A DNA stretch of 64,000 bases. Source: Ignavibacteriales bacterium (lineage in GTDB: Bacteria > Bacteroidota > Ignavibacteria > Ignavibacteriales > Melioribacteraceae). The translations under genes were made by a program, and so were the position numbers. How positions within the stretch are numbered: position 1 is the first letter of the stretch; the number at the start of each line of letters is the position of its first letter. This document shows, piece after piece, positions 9,741-17,692 of this stretch. Below the pieces are notes generated by a model. It ran no database searches. It had not been told where the DNA came from and saw only the letters and a list, made by a program, of their open reading frames with translations. Location: assembly GCA_026390795.1 (NCBI GenBank), contig JAPLFG010000001.1, positions 248,001 through 312,000 of the forward strand, in the 5' to 3' direction.

Positions 9741-10496
9741 TTATAATGTCCAGTGAATGAGTCTTTTGGTAATTAAGCCAATTAGATAGTCACCAAACCA
9801 GATCAATAAAGAAATCATAATTCCTAAAACGAACAGACCCGTAAAATCATTGTAGGCAGAAACTGTACGGTAAATTGTGCCTAAGCCGTAGGAGTTGCCT
9901 ATAAATTCATAGGTCAATACTACTCCCCAAAGGTAATAATGAATTCGCTGCATATATTTTGAGAGAGTTGGAAGAGTAGCTTTCCAATATACATCCTCGT
10001 AAATATCATATGAAGTTAAACCGAGATTACGGGCTACAAGAATATATTCTTCATTTACATTTTTTGATTCTTCAAATAATTTCTTCGAAATCAAGAATGC
10101 TGCAATAATAAAAGTAAAGAAGAACTCTCCAAAAAGATTGCTTGGAAACCAGAAATTAAAAAGCAGAGCAATAAAGAAAATCGTTAAATACCTAAAAAAA
10201 CTTAATGAGCTGAATGAATTCTTAATCTTGATATAAGATTTTAGATATCGGGTATAACCCATATAAAGATGAACCCAGCAGCTAATCAATGCAAGATAGA
10301 TAATTGTCGTTGTGGTTGTAAATGCAAATACCAGATTATAATCGCGCCAGATATGGACGAATGATTCGAACAGCAAAGTCGGTTTTGGGATAATCTTATT
10401 GATTGGTAGAATAAATTCAAACAAAACAATGTAGATAAACATTAGCCATGCAGAGACTATCAGATTATTTTTAATCGTATTATTTTCTTTTATCAT
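9741..10496 (-). CDS. ABC transporter permease-like protein (NitT/TauT type)
   Basis: A 251-residue integral membrane protein with about six hydrophobic segments. The N-terminal stretch F-I-L-P-I-N-K-I-I-P-K-P-T-L-L-F-E-S resembles the start of TauC/SsuC-type permeases. A recognisable EAA-like coupling loop is present near residue 160-175 (V-A-R-N-L-G, then K-A-T-L-P). The C-terminus contains Y-G-L-G-T-I-Y-R and hydrophobic helices. It would form the membrane channel for the ATPase encoded 1 bp downstream. No binding-protein gene flanks the pair, so the substrate cannot be named. It lies 65 bp after the MBL-fold gene with no visible terminator between. Confidence 0.75.
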   Translation of the reverse strand: MIKENNTIKNNLIVSAWLMFIYIVLFEFILPINKIIPKPTLLFESFVHIWRDYNLVFAFTTTTTIIYLALISCWVHLYMGYTRYLKSYIKIKNSFSSLSFFRYLTIFFIALLFNFWFPSNLFGEFFFTFIIAAFLISKKLFEESKNVNEEYILVARNLGLTSYDIYEDVYWKATLPTLSKYMQRIHYYLWGVVLTYEFIGNSYGLGTIYRTVSAYNDFTGLFVLGIMISLLIWFGDYLIGLITKRLIHWTL

Positions 10497-10561
10497 AACA
10501 GTTGAGAATTTATTAAATGATTTCTTGTATCAATATATCCATTGCTTTCGGCTAAATCAAA

Positions 10562-11209
10562 TTAAGTCGATTTCAAAAAAAGATTAAACATTCGTTCATA
10601 CCGTATAGTAGAATCCGAATCATGCCCGGGATAAATCACTGTTTCATCTGGTAAGGTAAGCAACTTATTCTTAATTGAATCAATTAATGTATCATAGTCT
10701 CCGCCCCACAAATCAGTTCTGCCAATATTCTCTTTAAACAAGACATCACCGGTAAAACAAACATTTTCATCCTTAAAGTAAAGACAAAATTCTCCCGGCG
10801 TATGCCCGGGTGTAAAAAGAAATTTTCCTTTAAGGTCACCCATTGAAAATTCAATATCTTCAGTGATGAATTGATCCGGCTTAGGAGAAGGTGTGAACTC
10901 GACACCATAATTTTTAGCAGTGTCTATCATCAAATCCAACATGAAAGCATCTTTTTCAGGAGCTAAGTAGACCGGGTTATATTTTAATCTGATATGAGCA
11001 TTTCCAAAAATATGATCGATATGGCAATGTGTATTAATTAGGTAGGTTAACTTTATGTTATTCGAAAGAATAAAATCATCTACAACCTTTCTTTCTTTCG
11101 TATCATAGCAGCCTGGATCTATGATAGCGCCTTCTTTAGTTATTTCATCCCAAATTATGTATGTGTTTTCGTAAAAAGGACTGAAAACGAAACGTTGGAT
11201 TTGTAACAT
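10562..11209 (-). CDS. MBL-fold metallo-hydrolase (glyoxalase II-like)
   Basis: A 215-residue single-domain metallo-beta-lactamase-fold protein. It shows the metal-binding THCHIDH motif, a second-shell His in TPGHTPGE, the bridging Asp in F-T-G-D-V-L-F, and a C-terminal Y-P-G-H-D. This pattern fits the short glyoxalase II-like (YcbL-type) group, which hydrolyses thioesters such as S-lactoylglutathione in some members. The true substrate is not evident. The ATG abuts the aroC stop exactly (11209/11210), so the two genes are almost certainly co-transcribed. Confidence 0.85.
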   Translation of the reverse strand: MLQIQRFVFSPFYENTYIIWDEITKEGAIIDPGCYDTKERKVVDDFILSNNIKLTYLINTHCHIDHIFGNAHIRLKYNPVYLAPEKDAFMLDLMIDTAKNYGVEFTPSPKPDQFITEDIEFSMGDLKGKFLFTPGHTPGEFCLYFKDENVCFTGDVLFKENIGRTDLWGGDYDTLIDSIKNKLLTLPDETVIYPGHDSDSTIRYERMFNLFLKST

Positions 11210-12424
11210 CTATTCCTTTGAAAAATTATTTTTGGTTCGGGTAAATAATTTATGAGTGTAGTTAGAATAATTCTCTTTTGTTTCTTCAATTGAGTCGCCG
11301 CCAAATTTTTGTAAAACAAACTTTGCAAGAGTCCAAGCAATCATAGATTCAGCAATAACTGCACATGCCGGTACCGCAACAAAATCACTTCGCTCTCTTC
11401 TAGCTTCAACTTTCCTCATTGTTTCTAAATCAATGGTTTCCAATGGTGTCATCAATGTTGAAATCGGTTTCATTGCACCGCGTATAATTATCGGTAATCC
11501 GGTAGAAATGCTGCCCTCAATTCCACCGGCACGATTTGTTTTACGCGAGAATTCTTTTCCCTTAAGTTTAATTTCATCATGAACATTTGAGCCGAAAAGA
11601 TTGGCAGACCCGAATCCCAATCCTATTTCTACTCCTTTAACCGCTTGAATAGAGATAATTGATTTCGATAACTCGGCATCTAGGCGTGAATCATAATCAA
11701 CAAAACTTCCTAGTCCAACCGGAACACCGGTAGCCACAACATAAAATGTTCCGCCAAGTGTATCGCCGCGTTTCTTGGCAAGTTTAATTTTTTTTATAAT
11801 CCTCTTTTCTTGAGATTCTTCCAGAACTCTAACACTACTTTTGTCTGAGAGTTTATTCAATTTATCAGCCGAAAAAGATTTGGGTAACAGGCACTCAAAC
11901 AATTTTGTCGAGAAATTTATTTGAGGATAAATACCGCCTATGCTTTCGACAAAACTACCGACCTCAATTCCAAATTCTTGTAAAAATATTCTAGCAACTG
12001 AACATGCTGCAACCCGTGCGGCAGTTTCCCGAGCACTCGAACGTTCAATTGAATTTCTTATATCGTTGTAATTGTATTTTAATGTACCATTTAAATCTGC
12101 GTGACCCGGTCTTGGAATTGTAATTTTCTCAACTGGCTCAATTGGCATATCAACACTCATTATTGTACCCCAATTATCCCAATCTTTATTCTTTATAAAA
12201 ATTGAGATTGGTGAGCCAAGTGTTTTATTGAACCGCACTCCGGAAATAATTTCGGCAGTGTCTGTCTCAATCTTCATGCGGAGACCCCGTCCATATCCTC
12301 CTTGCCGTCTTCGCAATTGGTCGTTAATATACTTTTCAGATATAGTAAGATTTGATGGAAAACCGGAAACTACTGAAATCAATCCTTTACCATGAGATTC
12401 GCCGGAGGTGACATAGTTGATCAT
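11210..12424 (-). CDS. aroC: Chorismate synthase
   Basis: It converts EPSP to chorismate, the last step of the shikimate pathway, using reduced FMN. Signature motifs are present: GESHGKG at the N-terminus, RPGHADLNG, R-S-S-A-R-E-T-A-A-R-V-A-A, and the C-terminal R-R-E-R-S-D-F. At 404 residues it is slightly longer than many (about 360) because of internal and C-terminal insertions. It is preceded by the terminator of the htrA unit, so it starts its own transcription unit, and it abuts the MBL-fold gene. Confidence 0.96.
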   Translation of the reverse strand: MINYVTSGESHGKGLISVVSGFPSNLTISEKYINDQLRRRQGGYGRGLRMKIETDTAEIISGVRFNKTLGSPISIFIKNKDWDNWGTIMSVDMPIEPVEKITIPRPGHADLNGTLKYNYNDIRNSIERSSARETAARVAACSVARIFLQEFGIEVGSFVESIGGIYPQINFSTKLFECLLPKSFSADKLNKLSDKSSVRVLEESQEKRIIKKIKLAKKRGDTLGGTFYVVATGVPVGLGSFVDYDSRLDAELSKSIISIQAVKGVEIGLGFGSANLFGSNVHDEIKLKGKEFSRKTNRAGGIEGSISTGLPIIIRGAMKPISTLMTPLETIDLETMRKVEARRERSDFVAVPACAVIAESMIAWTLAKFVLQKFGGDSIEETKENYSNYTHKLFTRTKNNFSKE

Positions 12425-12455
12425 AAATTTATTCTTTACTTAGTTTCAGTAAATA

Positions 12456-12492
12456 TAAAAAAAGCGCCCAAATGTTTGGACGCTTTTTTTTA
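12456..12492 (-). terminator. Rho-independent terminator of the htrA operon
   Basis: A near-perfect stem (AGCGCCCAAA... / ...TTTGGACGCT, 12463-12484) is flanked by A-runs on the left and T-runs on the right. It could work in both directions but sits 18 bp after the htrA stop on the minus strand and so separates htrA from aroC. Confidence 0.88.
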
Positions 12493-12509
12493 CTTGGACT
12501 AAGATTTAT

Positions 12510-14012
12510 TTATTTCGGGATTTCCAATCCGACCAGTCTAGAATTACCTTGATCATCAACAACTTTGAGTAAAACAGCTTGACCTTTCTTTTTATCAATG
12601 ATGGAAGTTAAATCCGTGACCGAATTAATTTCTTTTTTATCGGCAGAAACAATTACTAATCCAGTTGCTAATCTTTGATTAAAAGCTTTTCCGTAATTTT
12701 TAACTTCGGTTACAACAACACCATTCTTTACTTTGTACGAATCTCGTTCTTCTTCAGTCATATTACGGACTGTCAATCCCAAGGCATCGTAATTCATTTC
12801 TTTTGAGTCAAGGTCTTTTCCCTTTTTAAGTTTATCTAAAGAGACAAGTGTTTTTGAATCTTTTTCATCACGTGCTTTCAAAGTCACATTTCGTTCAATA
12901 GTTTTACCATCACGGAATACAGTAAGCTTAACAACAGTTCCAGCTCGTTTGGAAGCTACATATGACTGCAATTCGTTCGGTTGATTTGTAACTTTATCAT
13001 CAACTTTAAGAATTACATCACCTTCTTTTATATCAGCTTGCGATGCCGCTCCGCCTTCTACCAAGTCCTGAACAAGAACACCACGCGGATCACCAAGACC
13101 CATTGCTTTTGCGGTTGCGGGATCTACTTCAGTAATACTGACTCCAATATAACCTCTGCTTACTTTCCCGTTTGCAATTAAATCGTGTGCAACAGATTTA
13201 GCAAGATTAACCGGAATTGCAAAACCGTAACCGATGTAACTTTGTGTCATACCGTTTGTTGCAATTGCAGAATTGATACCAATTACAGCACCATTTAAAT
13301 CTACAAGAGCACCGCCGCTGTTTCCGGGATTAATAGCGGCATCTGTTTGAATAAAATCTTCAACGGCATATCTATCTTTATTCATGTTGATGCTTCGGCT
13401 TGTTGCGCTAATTATTCCGGCTGTAACTGTTGATGCAAGTGAAAGTGGATTACCAATTGCCATTACCCATTGTCCAACTTTAATGTTATCGGAGTCTCCA
13501 AAATAAGCCAATGGTAAATCCTTAGCATCAATTTTAATCACTCCAAGATCTGTAAGAGGATCTGTTCCAATTACTTTTGCATCAAAAACTCTTTTATCAT
13601 GAAGAGTAACAGTAACTTGTTTTGCATCCTGGACAACGTGATTGTTTGTAAGAATGTAACCATCATCAGAAATTATAATACCGCTTCCCCCGCCTTCCTG
13701 TTCTTGGGGCATCTCATTTCCGAAAGGTAATTTGAAAAAGAAATGGTATGGATTATTATCCTGGTCGGCTTTAACTGACGAGACTACAGTTATTTGTACA
13801 ATTGATGGAGTAACCTTTTCGGCTACTTCAACAAAAGCATTGTTGAATGCACTGGCATCGGCATTCAATTGAGCTACAGGTGGTTTATCTGCCCCGATTT
13901 TTACATCTCCATAACTTGGACGAACCCACCCGAAGCCGGAAACGAGTACGGCTCCGAATACAACTCCGATGAAGATTAGTGTGGCAGTGCCTATTAAGTT
14001 TTTCTTTCGCAT
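12510..14012 (-). CDS. Do/DegP-type periplasmic serine protease (HtrA family)
   Basis: It is a quality-control protease that degrades or refolds misfolded envelope proteins. The N-terminal anchor or signal (MRKKNLIGTATLIFIG...) is followed by a trypsin-like domain with His in ILTNNHVV, Asp in DPLTDLGVIK and Ser in NPGNSGGAL. Two PDZ domains follow (starting near Y-I-G-V-S-I-T-E-V and near L-G-L-T-V-R-N-M), so it resembles DegP/DegQ rather than one-PDZ DegS. The open frame extends upstream to 14039, but I chose the ATG at 14012 because AGGAG lies 8 nt before it and the signal peptide begins there; this gives 500 residues. It is last in the operon and ends at a terminator. Confidence 0.94.
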   Translation of the reverse strand: MRKKNLIGTATLIFIGVVFGAVLVSGFGWVRPSYGDVKIGADKPPVAQLNADASAFNNAFVEVAEKVTPSIVQITVVSSVKADQDNNPYHFFFKLPFGNEMPQEQEGGGSGIIISDDGYILTNNHVVQDAKQVTVTLHDKRVFDAKVIGTDPLTDLGVIKIDAKDLPLAYFGDSDNIKVGQWVMAIGNPLSLASTVTAGIISATSRSINMNKDRYAVEDFIQTDAAINPGNSGGALVDLNGAVIGINSAIATNGMTQSYIGYGFAIPVNLAKSVAHDLIANGKVSRGYIGVSITEVDPATAKAMGLGDPRGVLVQDLVEGGAASQADIKEGDVILKVDDKVTNQPNELQSYVASKRAGTVVKLTVFRDGKTIERNVTLKARDEKDSKTLVSLDKLKKGKDLDSKEMNYDALGLTVRNMTEEERDSYKVKNGVVVTEVKNYGKAFNQRLATGLVIVSADKKEINSVTDLTSIIDKKKGQAVLLKVVDDQGNSRLVGLEIPK

Positions 14013-14048
14013 ATATTTATCTCCTACTATTATTAACAATTATGATTT

Positions 14049-14423
14049 TTAATTATCCTTATTTAAGCTTTCTTGATCTTTGGTCAATTTATTTAAAGGT
14101 ACCATATAATATGTTTGACCATTGAAATGAAATGGTGTTGCACCATTTGGTAACTTATTCGAGAAGTCTTTCAAATTATTTGGGAAAGGTGGTAATGTAA
14201 CAAGCGGGCTTTCCTTTTTTATTTTATCTATTTCTTTTTGCATCATTTCAATTAGCTTTCCTTGTTCTTTTACAAGTGTTTCCAGCGTCTCGATACGTTT
14301 TAAAAACTTTGCAGTCAATTCATCTTTTTCTTTGTCTTGTCCAAGAGCGGAATTCGAATAAAGAATAAATATTCCAACTAACCCGATAAGACTAACGATT
14401 TTAATAAAATCATATTTTCCCAT
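14049..14423 (-). CDS. Small exported coiled-coil protein of unknown function
   Basis: I do not recognise this 124-residue protein. It has an N-terminal hydrophobic segment (about residues 9-28, ending S-A-L-G-Q) that looks like a signal peptide or anchor. A charged heptad-like region (about 30-70, K-R-I-E-T-L-E-T-L-V-K) probably forms a coiled coil. The tail is Pro/Asn-rich with an F-H-F-N-G-Q-T-Y-Y-M-V-P-L motif. It sits between recO and htrA, 36 bp before the htrA start. A periplasmic accessory or adaptor for the HtrA protease is possible from position, but that is inference. Confidence 0.7.
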   Translation of the reverse strand: MGKYDFIKIVSLIGLVGIFILYSNSALGQDKEKDELTAKFLKRIETLETLVKEQGKLIEMMQKEIDKIKKESPLVTLPPFPNNLKDFSNKLPNGATPFHFNGQTYYMVPLNKLTKDQESLNKDN

Positions 14424-14446
14424 GGCTAATTCCCCTTGTTATCATG

Positions 14447-15184
14447 CTAATTTAATTTTAGAGATTTAAGACCTTTGAATTCATGAATGTGATATGATAA
14501 AAAAGATTCCAGCATTTTAATTATCCCTTTCAAATCTTCTTCTTTGCAAAGAATATTATTTTGTTTGGAGTTTAGACAAAGTAGCAGATTAAAAAGTTCC
14601 TCGTTAAAATCATAATTTGTCAAACGATCATTCCTGCACTCACTGCACATCAAGCCGGCTTCATAATTAAAAGAGACAGGTCTCTTATGATCGATTTCAT
14701 TACCGCACACATTACAAAGTTTCGTTTGAAATTCGTAACCAATTTCTTTCAAAAAAAATAAAAAATATTTGGCAAAAAGGATTTTAGGATTGACATTGGA
14801 TGAATTCAAAAGCTCAAAGATTCTTACCGTGCCTTTAAATATTTTTTTACTATGCTCATTTTCAAGAGTCATGTTTGATAAGAGCTCTATTACAGCCGAA
14901 GCAGAAACATATTTTTCATAGTCATCGCGGATTGACAGATAATGTTTTGTTAGATCGACCTGACTAACCAATTGAACTTCGCGTGTATCTTTTTTATAAA
15001 GTACCAGTTGCAGAAGATTCATCGTGTCTATAAGCGATCCAATTTTCGATTTCGGAGAGCGAGCACCCTTAATTATCGCAGAAATTTTACCAAAATCTTT
15101 TGTATAAAATTGTGCAATTCTGCTTGTGTTGCCAAAATCAATTTTGCGTAAAACAATTGCTTCTGTTTTGATAATTTCAGACAT
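14447..15184 (-). CDS. recO: DNA repair protein RecO
   Basis: It loads RecA onto SSB-coated single-stranded DNA in the RecFOR pathway. The N-terminal OB-fold begins M-S-E-I-I-K-T-E-A-I-V-L-R, followed by S-R-I-A-Q-F-Y-T-K-D-F-G-K. A zinc-finger-like CNVCGN...CSEC group lies in the C-terminal half. The open frame extends another 35 codons upstream, but that part lies inside mtnA and does not resemble RecO, so I take the ATG at 15184. This gives 245 residues, normal for the family. It overlaps the mtnA stop by 8 bp. Confidence 0.92.
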   Translation of the reverse strand: MSEIIKTEAIVLRKIDFGNTSRIAQFYTKDFGKISAIIKGARSPKSKIGSLIDTMNLLQLVLYKKDTREVQLVSQVDLTKHYLSIRDDYEKYVSASAVIELLSNMTLENEHSKKIFKGTVRIFELLNSSNVNPKILFAKYFLFFLKEIGYEFQTKLCNVCGNEIDHKRPVSFNYEAGLMCSECRNDRLTNYDFNEELFNLLLCLNSKQNNILCKEEDLKGIIKMLESFLSYHIHEFKGLKSLKLN

Positions 15185-16190
15185 GTAAAAAATCAAATGG
15201 TGGTTTGTGTATTCCTTTTTCTGTAATAATAGCGGAGATAAGTGCATTTGGTGTAACATCAAAAGCCGGGCAGTATGCCGGAAAATCATTTAGAGTAATT
15301 TGAGTGGAACCAATATGTGTTAGTTCTTTTTTATCACGCAGTTCGATCTTAATCCCATCTCCGTTCAAACATTTTTTGTCTATCGTTGTGGTCGGTGCAG
15401 CTATGTAGAACGGAATTTTGTGATAATGACAAAGCACTGCAAGATTATAAGTACCGATCTTATTGGCGGTATCTCCGTTTATTGCTATTCTATCAGCACC
15501 GGTTAATACAAGATCAATTTTATTTTGCTGCATTAAAAAAGCAGCTGTTGAATCTGTATTAATCGAAAATGGAATTCCATACTTATGCAGTTCCCATGCT
15601 GTTAAACGGGAGCCCTGAAGAAGCGGACGGGTTTCATCAGCATAGACATGTTCTACAAATCCACTTTCAAATGCTTTTCGAATGACATTGAGCGCTGTTC
15701 CATCTCCACCTGTAGCTAAAGCGCCGGCATTGCAATGAGTTAGAACTCTAACTCTCTGTGTAAAAATATTTAATCCGTTTAATGCAATCTGTTCACAGAT
15801 CAAAATATCTTCATTATGAATTGATACTGCTTTTTTTACAAGTCTATCATAAAGATCATCTGAAACTTGATAATGACTATAAACGCTTTTCATTTCATTT
15901 AAGGCAAAAAAGAGATTTACCGCAGTCGGACGTGTGGATGCTAATCTATCAAAAGCATCTTCAAAAATCCTAGTCCATTTTTTTTTAGGAATATTTTTTA
16001 AGGAAAGCGCCAATGCATATGCAGCGGCTACTCCGATTGCCGGAGCTCCTCTAATTTCCAACCTCTCAATAGCAATAGCAATCCTCTCGTAATCATCTGA
16101 AACCAGAATTTCTTCTTCTAGAGGAAGCTTCGTTTGATTTATGAAGTGGAGTTGTTCTTCGATAAATTCAACTGCACGGATCTTTTTCAT
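15177..16190 (-). CDS. mtnA: S-methyl-5-thioribose-1-phosphate isomerase (MtnA / eIF2B-like family)
   Basis: It isomerises methylthioribose-1-phosphate to methylthioribulose-1-phosphate in the methionine salvage route. Family motifs are clear: EIRGAPAIGVAAAYA, R-P-T-A-V-N-L, the catalytic Cys in LTHCNAGALATG, and the catalytic Asp in TGADRIAINGDTANKIGTY. I start at the ATG at 16190 (M-K-K-I-R-A-V-E-F); the upstream extension overlaps the pfkB gene. The gene follows the PfkB kinase by 1 bp and overlaps recO. The same fold includes ribose-1,5-bisphosphate isomerases, so with a sugar kinase next door a pentose-salvage role is an alternative. Confidence 0.9.
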   Translation of the reverse strand: MKKIRAVEFIEEQLHFINQTKLPLEEEILVSDDYERIAIAIERLEIRGAPAIGVAAAYALALSLKNIPKKKWTRIFEDAFDRLASTRPTAVNLFFALNEMKSVYSHYQVSDDLYDRLVKKAVSIHNEDILICEQIALNGLNIFTQRVRVLTHCNAGALATGGDGTALNVIRKAFESGFVEHVYADETRPLLQGSRLTAWELHKYGIPFSINTDSTAAFLMQQNKIDLVLTGADRIAINGDTANKIGTYNLAVLCHYHKIPFYIAAPTTTIDKKCLNGDGIKIELRDKKELTHIGSTQITLNDFPAYCPAFDVTPNALISAIITEKGIHKPPFDFLHV

Positions 16191-16191
16191 T

Positions 16192-17100
16192 TTAACTAAA
16201 AGTTGACAACTCTCTAAATTCGATGAACCGGTTTCGAATTTCAAGAAAGCTCAAATTTTCCAATCCTCTGGTTGAAAACTTTTCGACACAGAATGAAGCC
16301 ATAACGCTGCCATACACAACGGCTCTTTTCAGATTATCAAATGAGAAGTCTCGGTTCTTCTGTAAATACCCGGTAAAGCCGCCTGCAAAAGCATCACCGG
16401 CACCGGTTGGATCAAAAATATTTTCCATTGGATAAGCCGGTGCGGAAAAAATCATGTTATTACCGAAAAGCAACGCACCGTGTTCACCTTTCTTGATTAT
16501 CAAATATTCCGGTCCCATTTTAGAAATTATATGAGCAGCTTTTATTAAATTAGGTTCGTTGGCAAGCAGTCTGGCTTCTGAATCATTTATAATTAGAACA
16601 TTAACTTTTGGCAGCACGTTTAATAAATCATGTTTGGCCCCTTCAATCCAAAAATTCATTGTATCGCAGACAATAAACTTCGGGTTTTCAAGTTGATCGA
16701 GAACGATTGATTGCAGCTGAGGTGCAATATTTCCAAGAACTACAAAACTGCTCTTTTTACTTTTTGCCGGGATCACAGGATTGAATTTTTCAAAAACATT
16801 TAGGTTAGTGAACAAAGAATCTCTCACATTAAGATCGTAATGATATTTACAGCCGTAACGGAATGTTGTAGCACCGGCTACAATTTCTAATCCTTCTAAA
16901 TCAATATTGTGATTCTCCAACATCTCAATATGTTCTTTCGGAAAGTCATCGCCTACTATTCCAACAATTTCAATTGGTCCGGTAAAATAACTCGCAGCAA
17001 GAGCAATGTATGTGGTTGAACCTCCTAATGCATTTTTAACTTTATCAAATGGCGTCTCGATATCATCGAGTCCGATTGAACCAACTATTAAAAGTCCCAA
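16192..17100 (-). CDS. PfkB-family sugar/nucleoside kinase
   Basis: A 302-residue ribokinase-fold kinase. The N-terminal substrate region has GGSTTYIALAASYF, and the C-terminal catalytic motif DPTGAGDAFAGGF holds the anion hole and the catalytic Asp. It phosphorylates a sugar or nucleoside with ATP or ADP; the exact substrate is not readable. The start is TTG at 17100, preceded by TGAGGAAACA. It ends 1 bp before mtnA, so the two proteins probably act in one pathway, such as salvage of methylthioribose, 5-deoxyribose or ribose-1-phosphate. That link is inferred from adjacency only. Confidence 0.88.
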   Translation of the reverse strand: MGLLIVGSIGLDDIETPFDKVKNALGGSTTYIALAASYFTGPIEIVGIVGDDFPKEHIEMLENHNIDLEGLEIVAGATTFRYGCKYHYDLNVRDSLFTNLNVFEKFNPVIPAKSKKSSFVVLGNIAPQLQSIVLDQLENPKFIVCDTMNFWIEGAKHDLLNVLPKVNVLIINDSEARLLANEPNLIKAAHIISKMGPEYLIIKKGEHGALLFGNNMIFSAPAYPMENIFDPTGAGDAFAGGFTGYLQKNRDFSFDNLKRAVVYGSVMASFCVEKFSTRGLENLSFLEIRNRFIEFRELSTFS

Positions 17101-17171
17101 TGTTTCCTCAAAGAATTATTATGAAATATTCTAAAGAAATATAAAGAAATAGAAGCGAATTTCACGATTGA

Positions 17172-17633
17172 CTAAAGAGAAATTTCAACAAAATTCAGAA
17201 AATTAATTTGATTTATAAAATACTCATATATGATTTCAACTGACTTTCGTTGCCCGGGCCATGCTAACAATTTCAATGTCTCAGCTAAATTTACCCATCT
17301 ACATTCCGAATGCTCATCGGAAATTCTAACTTCAGCTTCGTTACTTACCAAAGCTGCAAATACCGGAATCATGCAAATTTCGTTTTGAGTGGATGAGTAA
17401 AAAGAATTAACATTGGGTACAGTCCAAAATTTTAACGGCGTCAATCCTGTTTCTTCCATAATCTCTCTTAAAGCTGCTTGAAATGCTTTCTCGTTTTCAT
17501 TGGTAGAACCGGAAACCATTTGCCACAATCCACCATAAATTTCATTTGACGAGCGTCTAAGAAGAAGAAATTCAATTTCGTTTTCAACTTTTCTAAAGAT
17601 ATGCGCTTCTATTAGAGATGATGTAATATTCAT
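17172..17633 (-). CDS. NUDIX hydrolase
   Basis: A 153-residue NUDIX pyrophosphohydrolase. The full Nudix box is present: a Gly, five residues, Glu, seven residues, then R-E-I-M-E-E-T-G-L. The N-terminus (F-L-L-L-R-R-S) and the W-Q-M-V-S-G segment resemble the dATP / dihydroneopterin-triphosphate pyrophosphatase (NudB) subgroup. The substrate is a nucleoside diphosphate linked to another group, but cannot be named securely. It lies between the large outer-membrane protein gene and pfkB with about 60-70 bp on each side. Confidence 0.88.
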   Translation of the reverse strand: MNITSSLIEAHIFRKVENEIEFLLLRRSSNEIYGGLWQMVSGSTNENEKAFQAALREIMEETGLTPLKFWTVPNVNSFYSSTQNEICMIPVFAALVSNEAEVRISDEHSECRWVNLAETLKLLAWPGQRKSVEIIYEYFINQINFLNFVEISL

Positions 17634-17692
17634 ATAGCCTCTGAATTATGAAAATGATTATTCAATTATATGGGATGAATCATTTCATCAAA

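Noticed and set aside
14013-14039. Upstream extension of the HtrA gene
   Set aside because: The added nine residues precede the signal peptide, while the ATG at 14012 has a good AGGAG eight bases upstream.
15185-15289. Upstream extension of recO
   Set aside because: The extra 35 codons lie within mtnA and do not resemble the RecO N-terminus.
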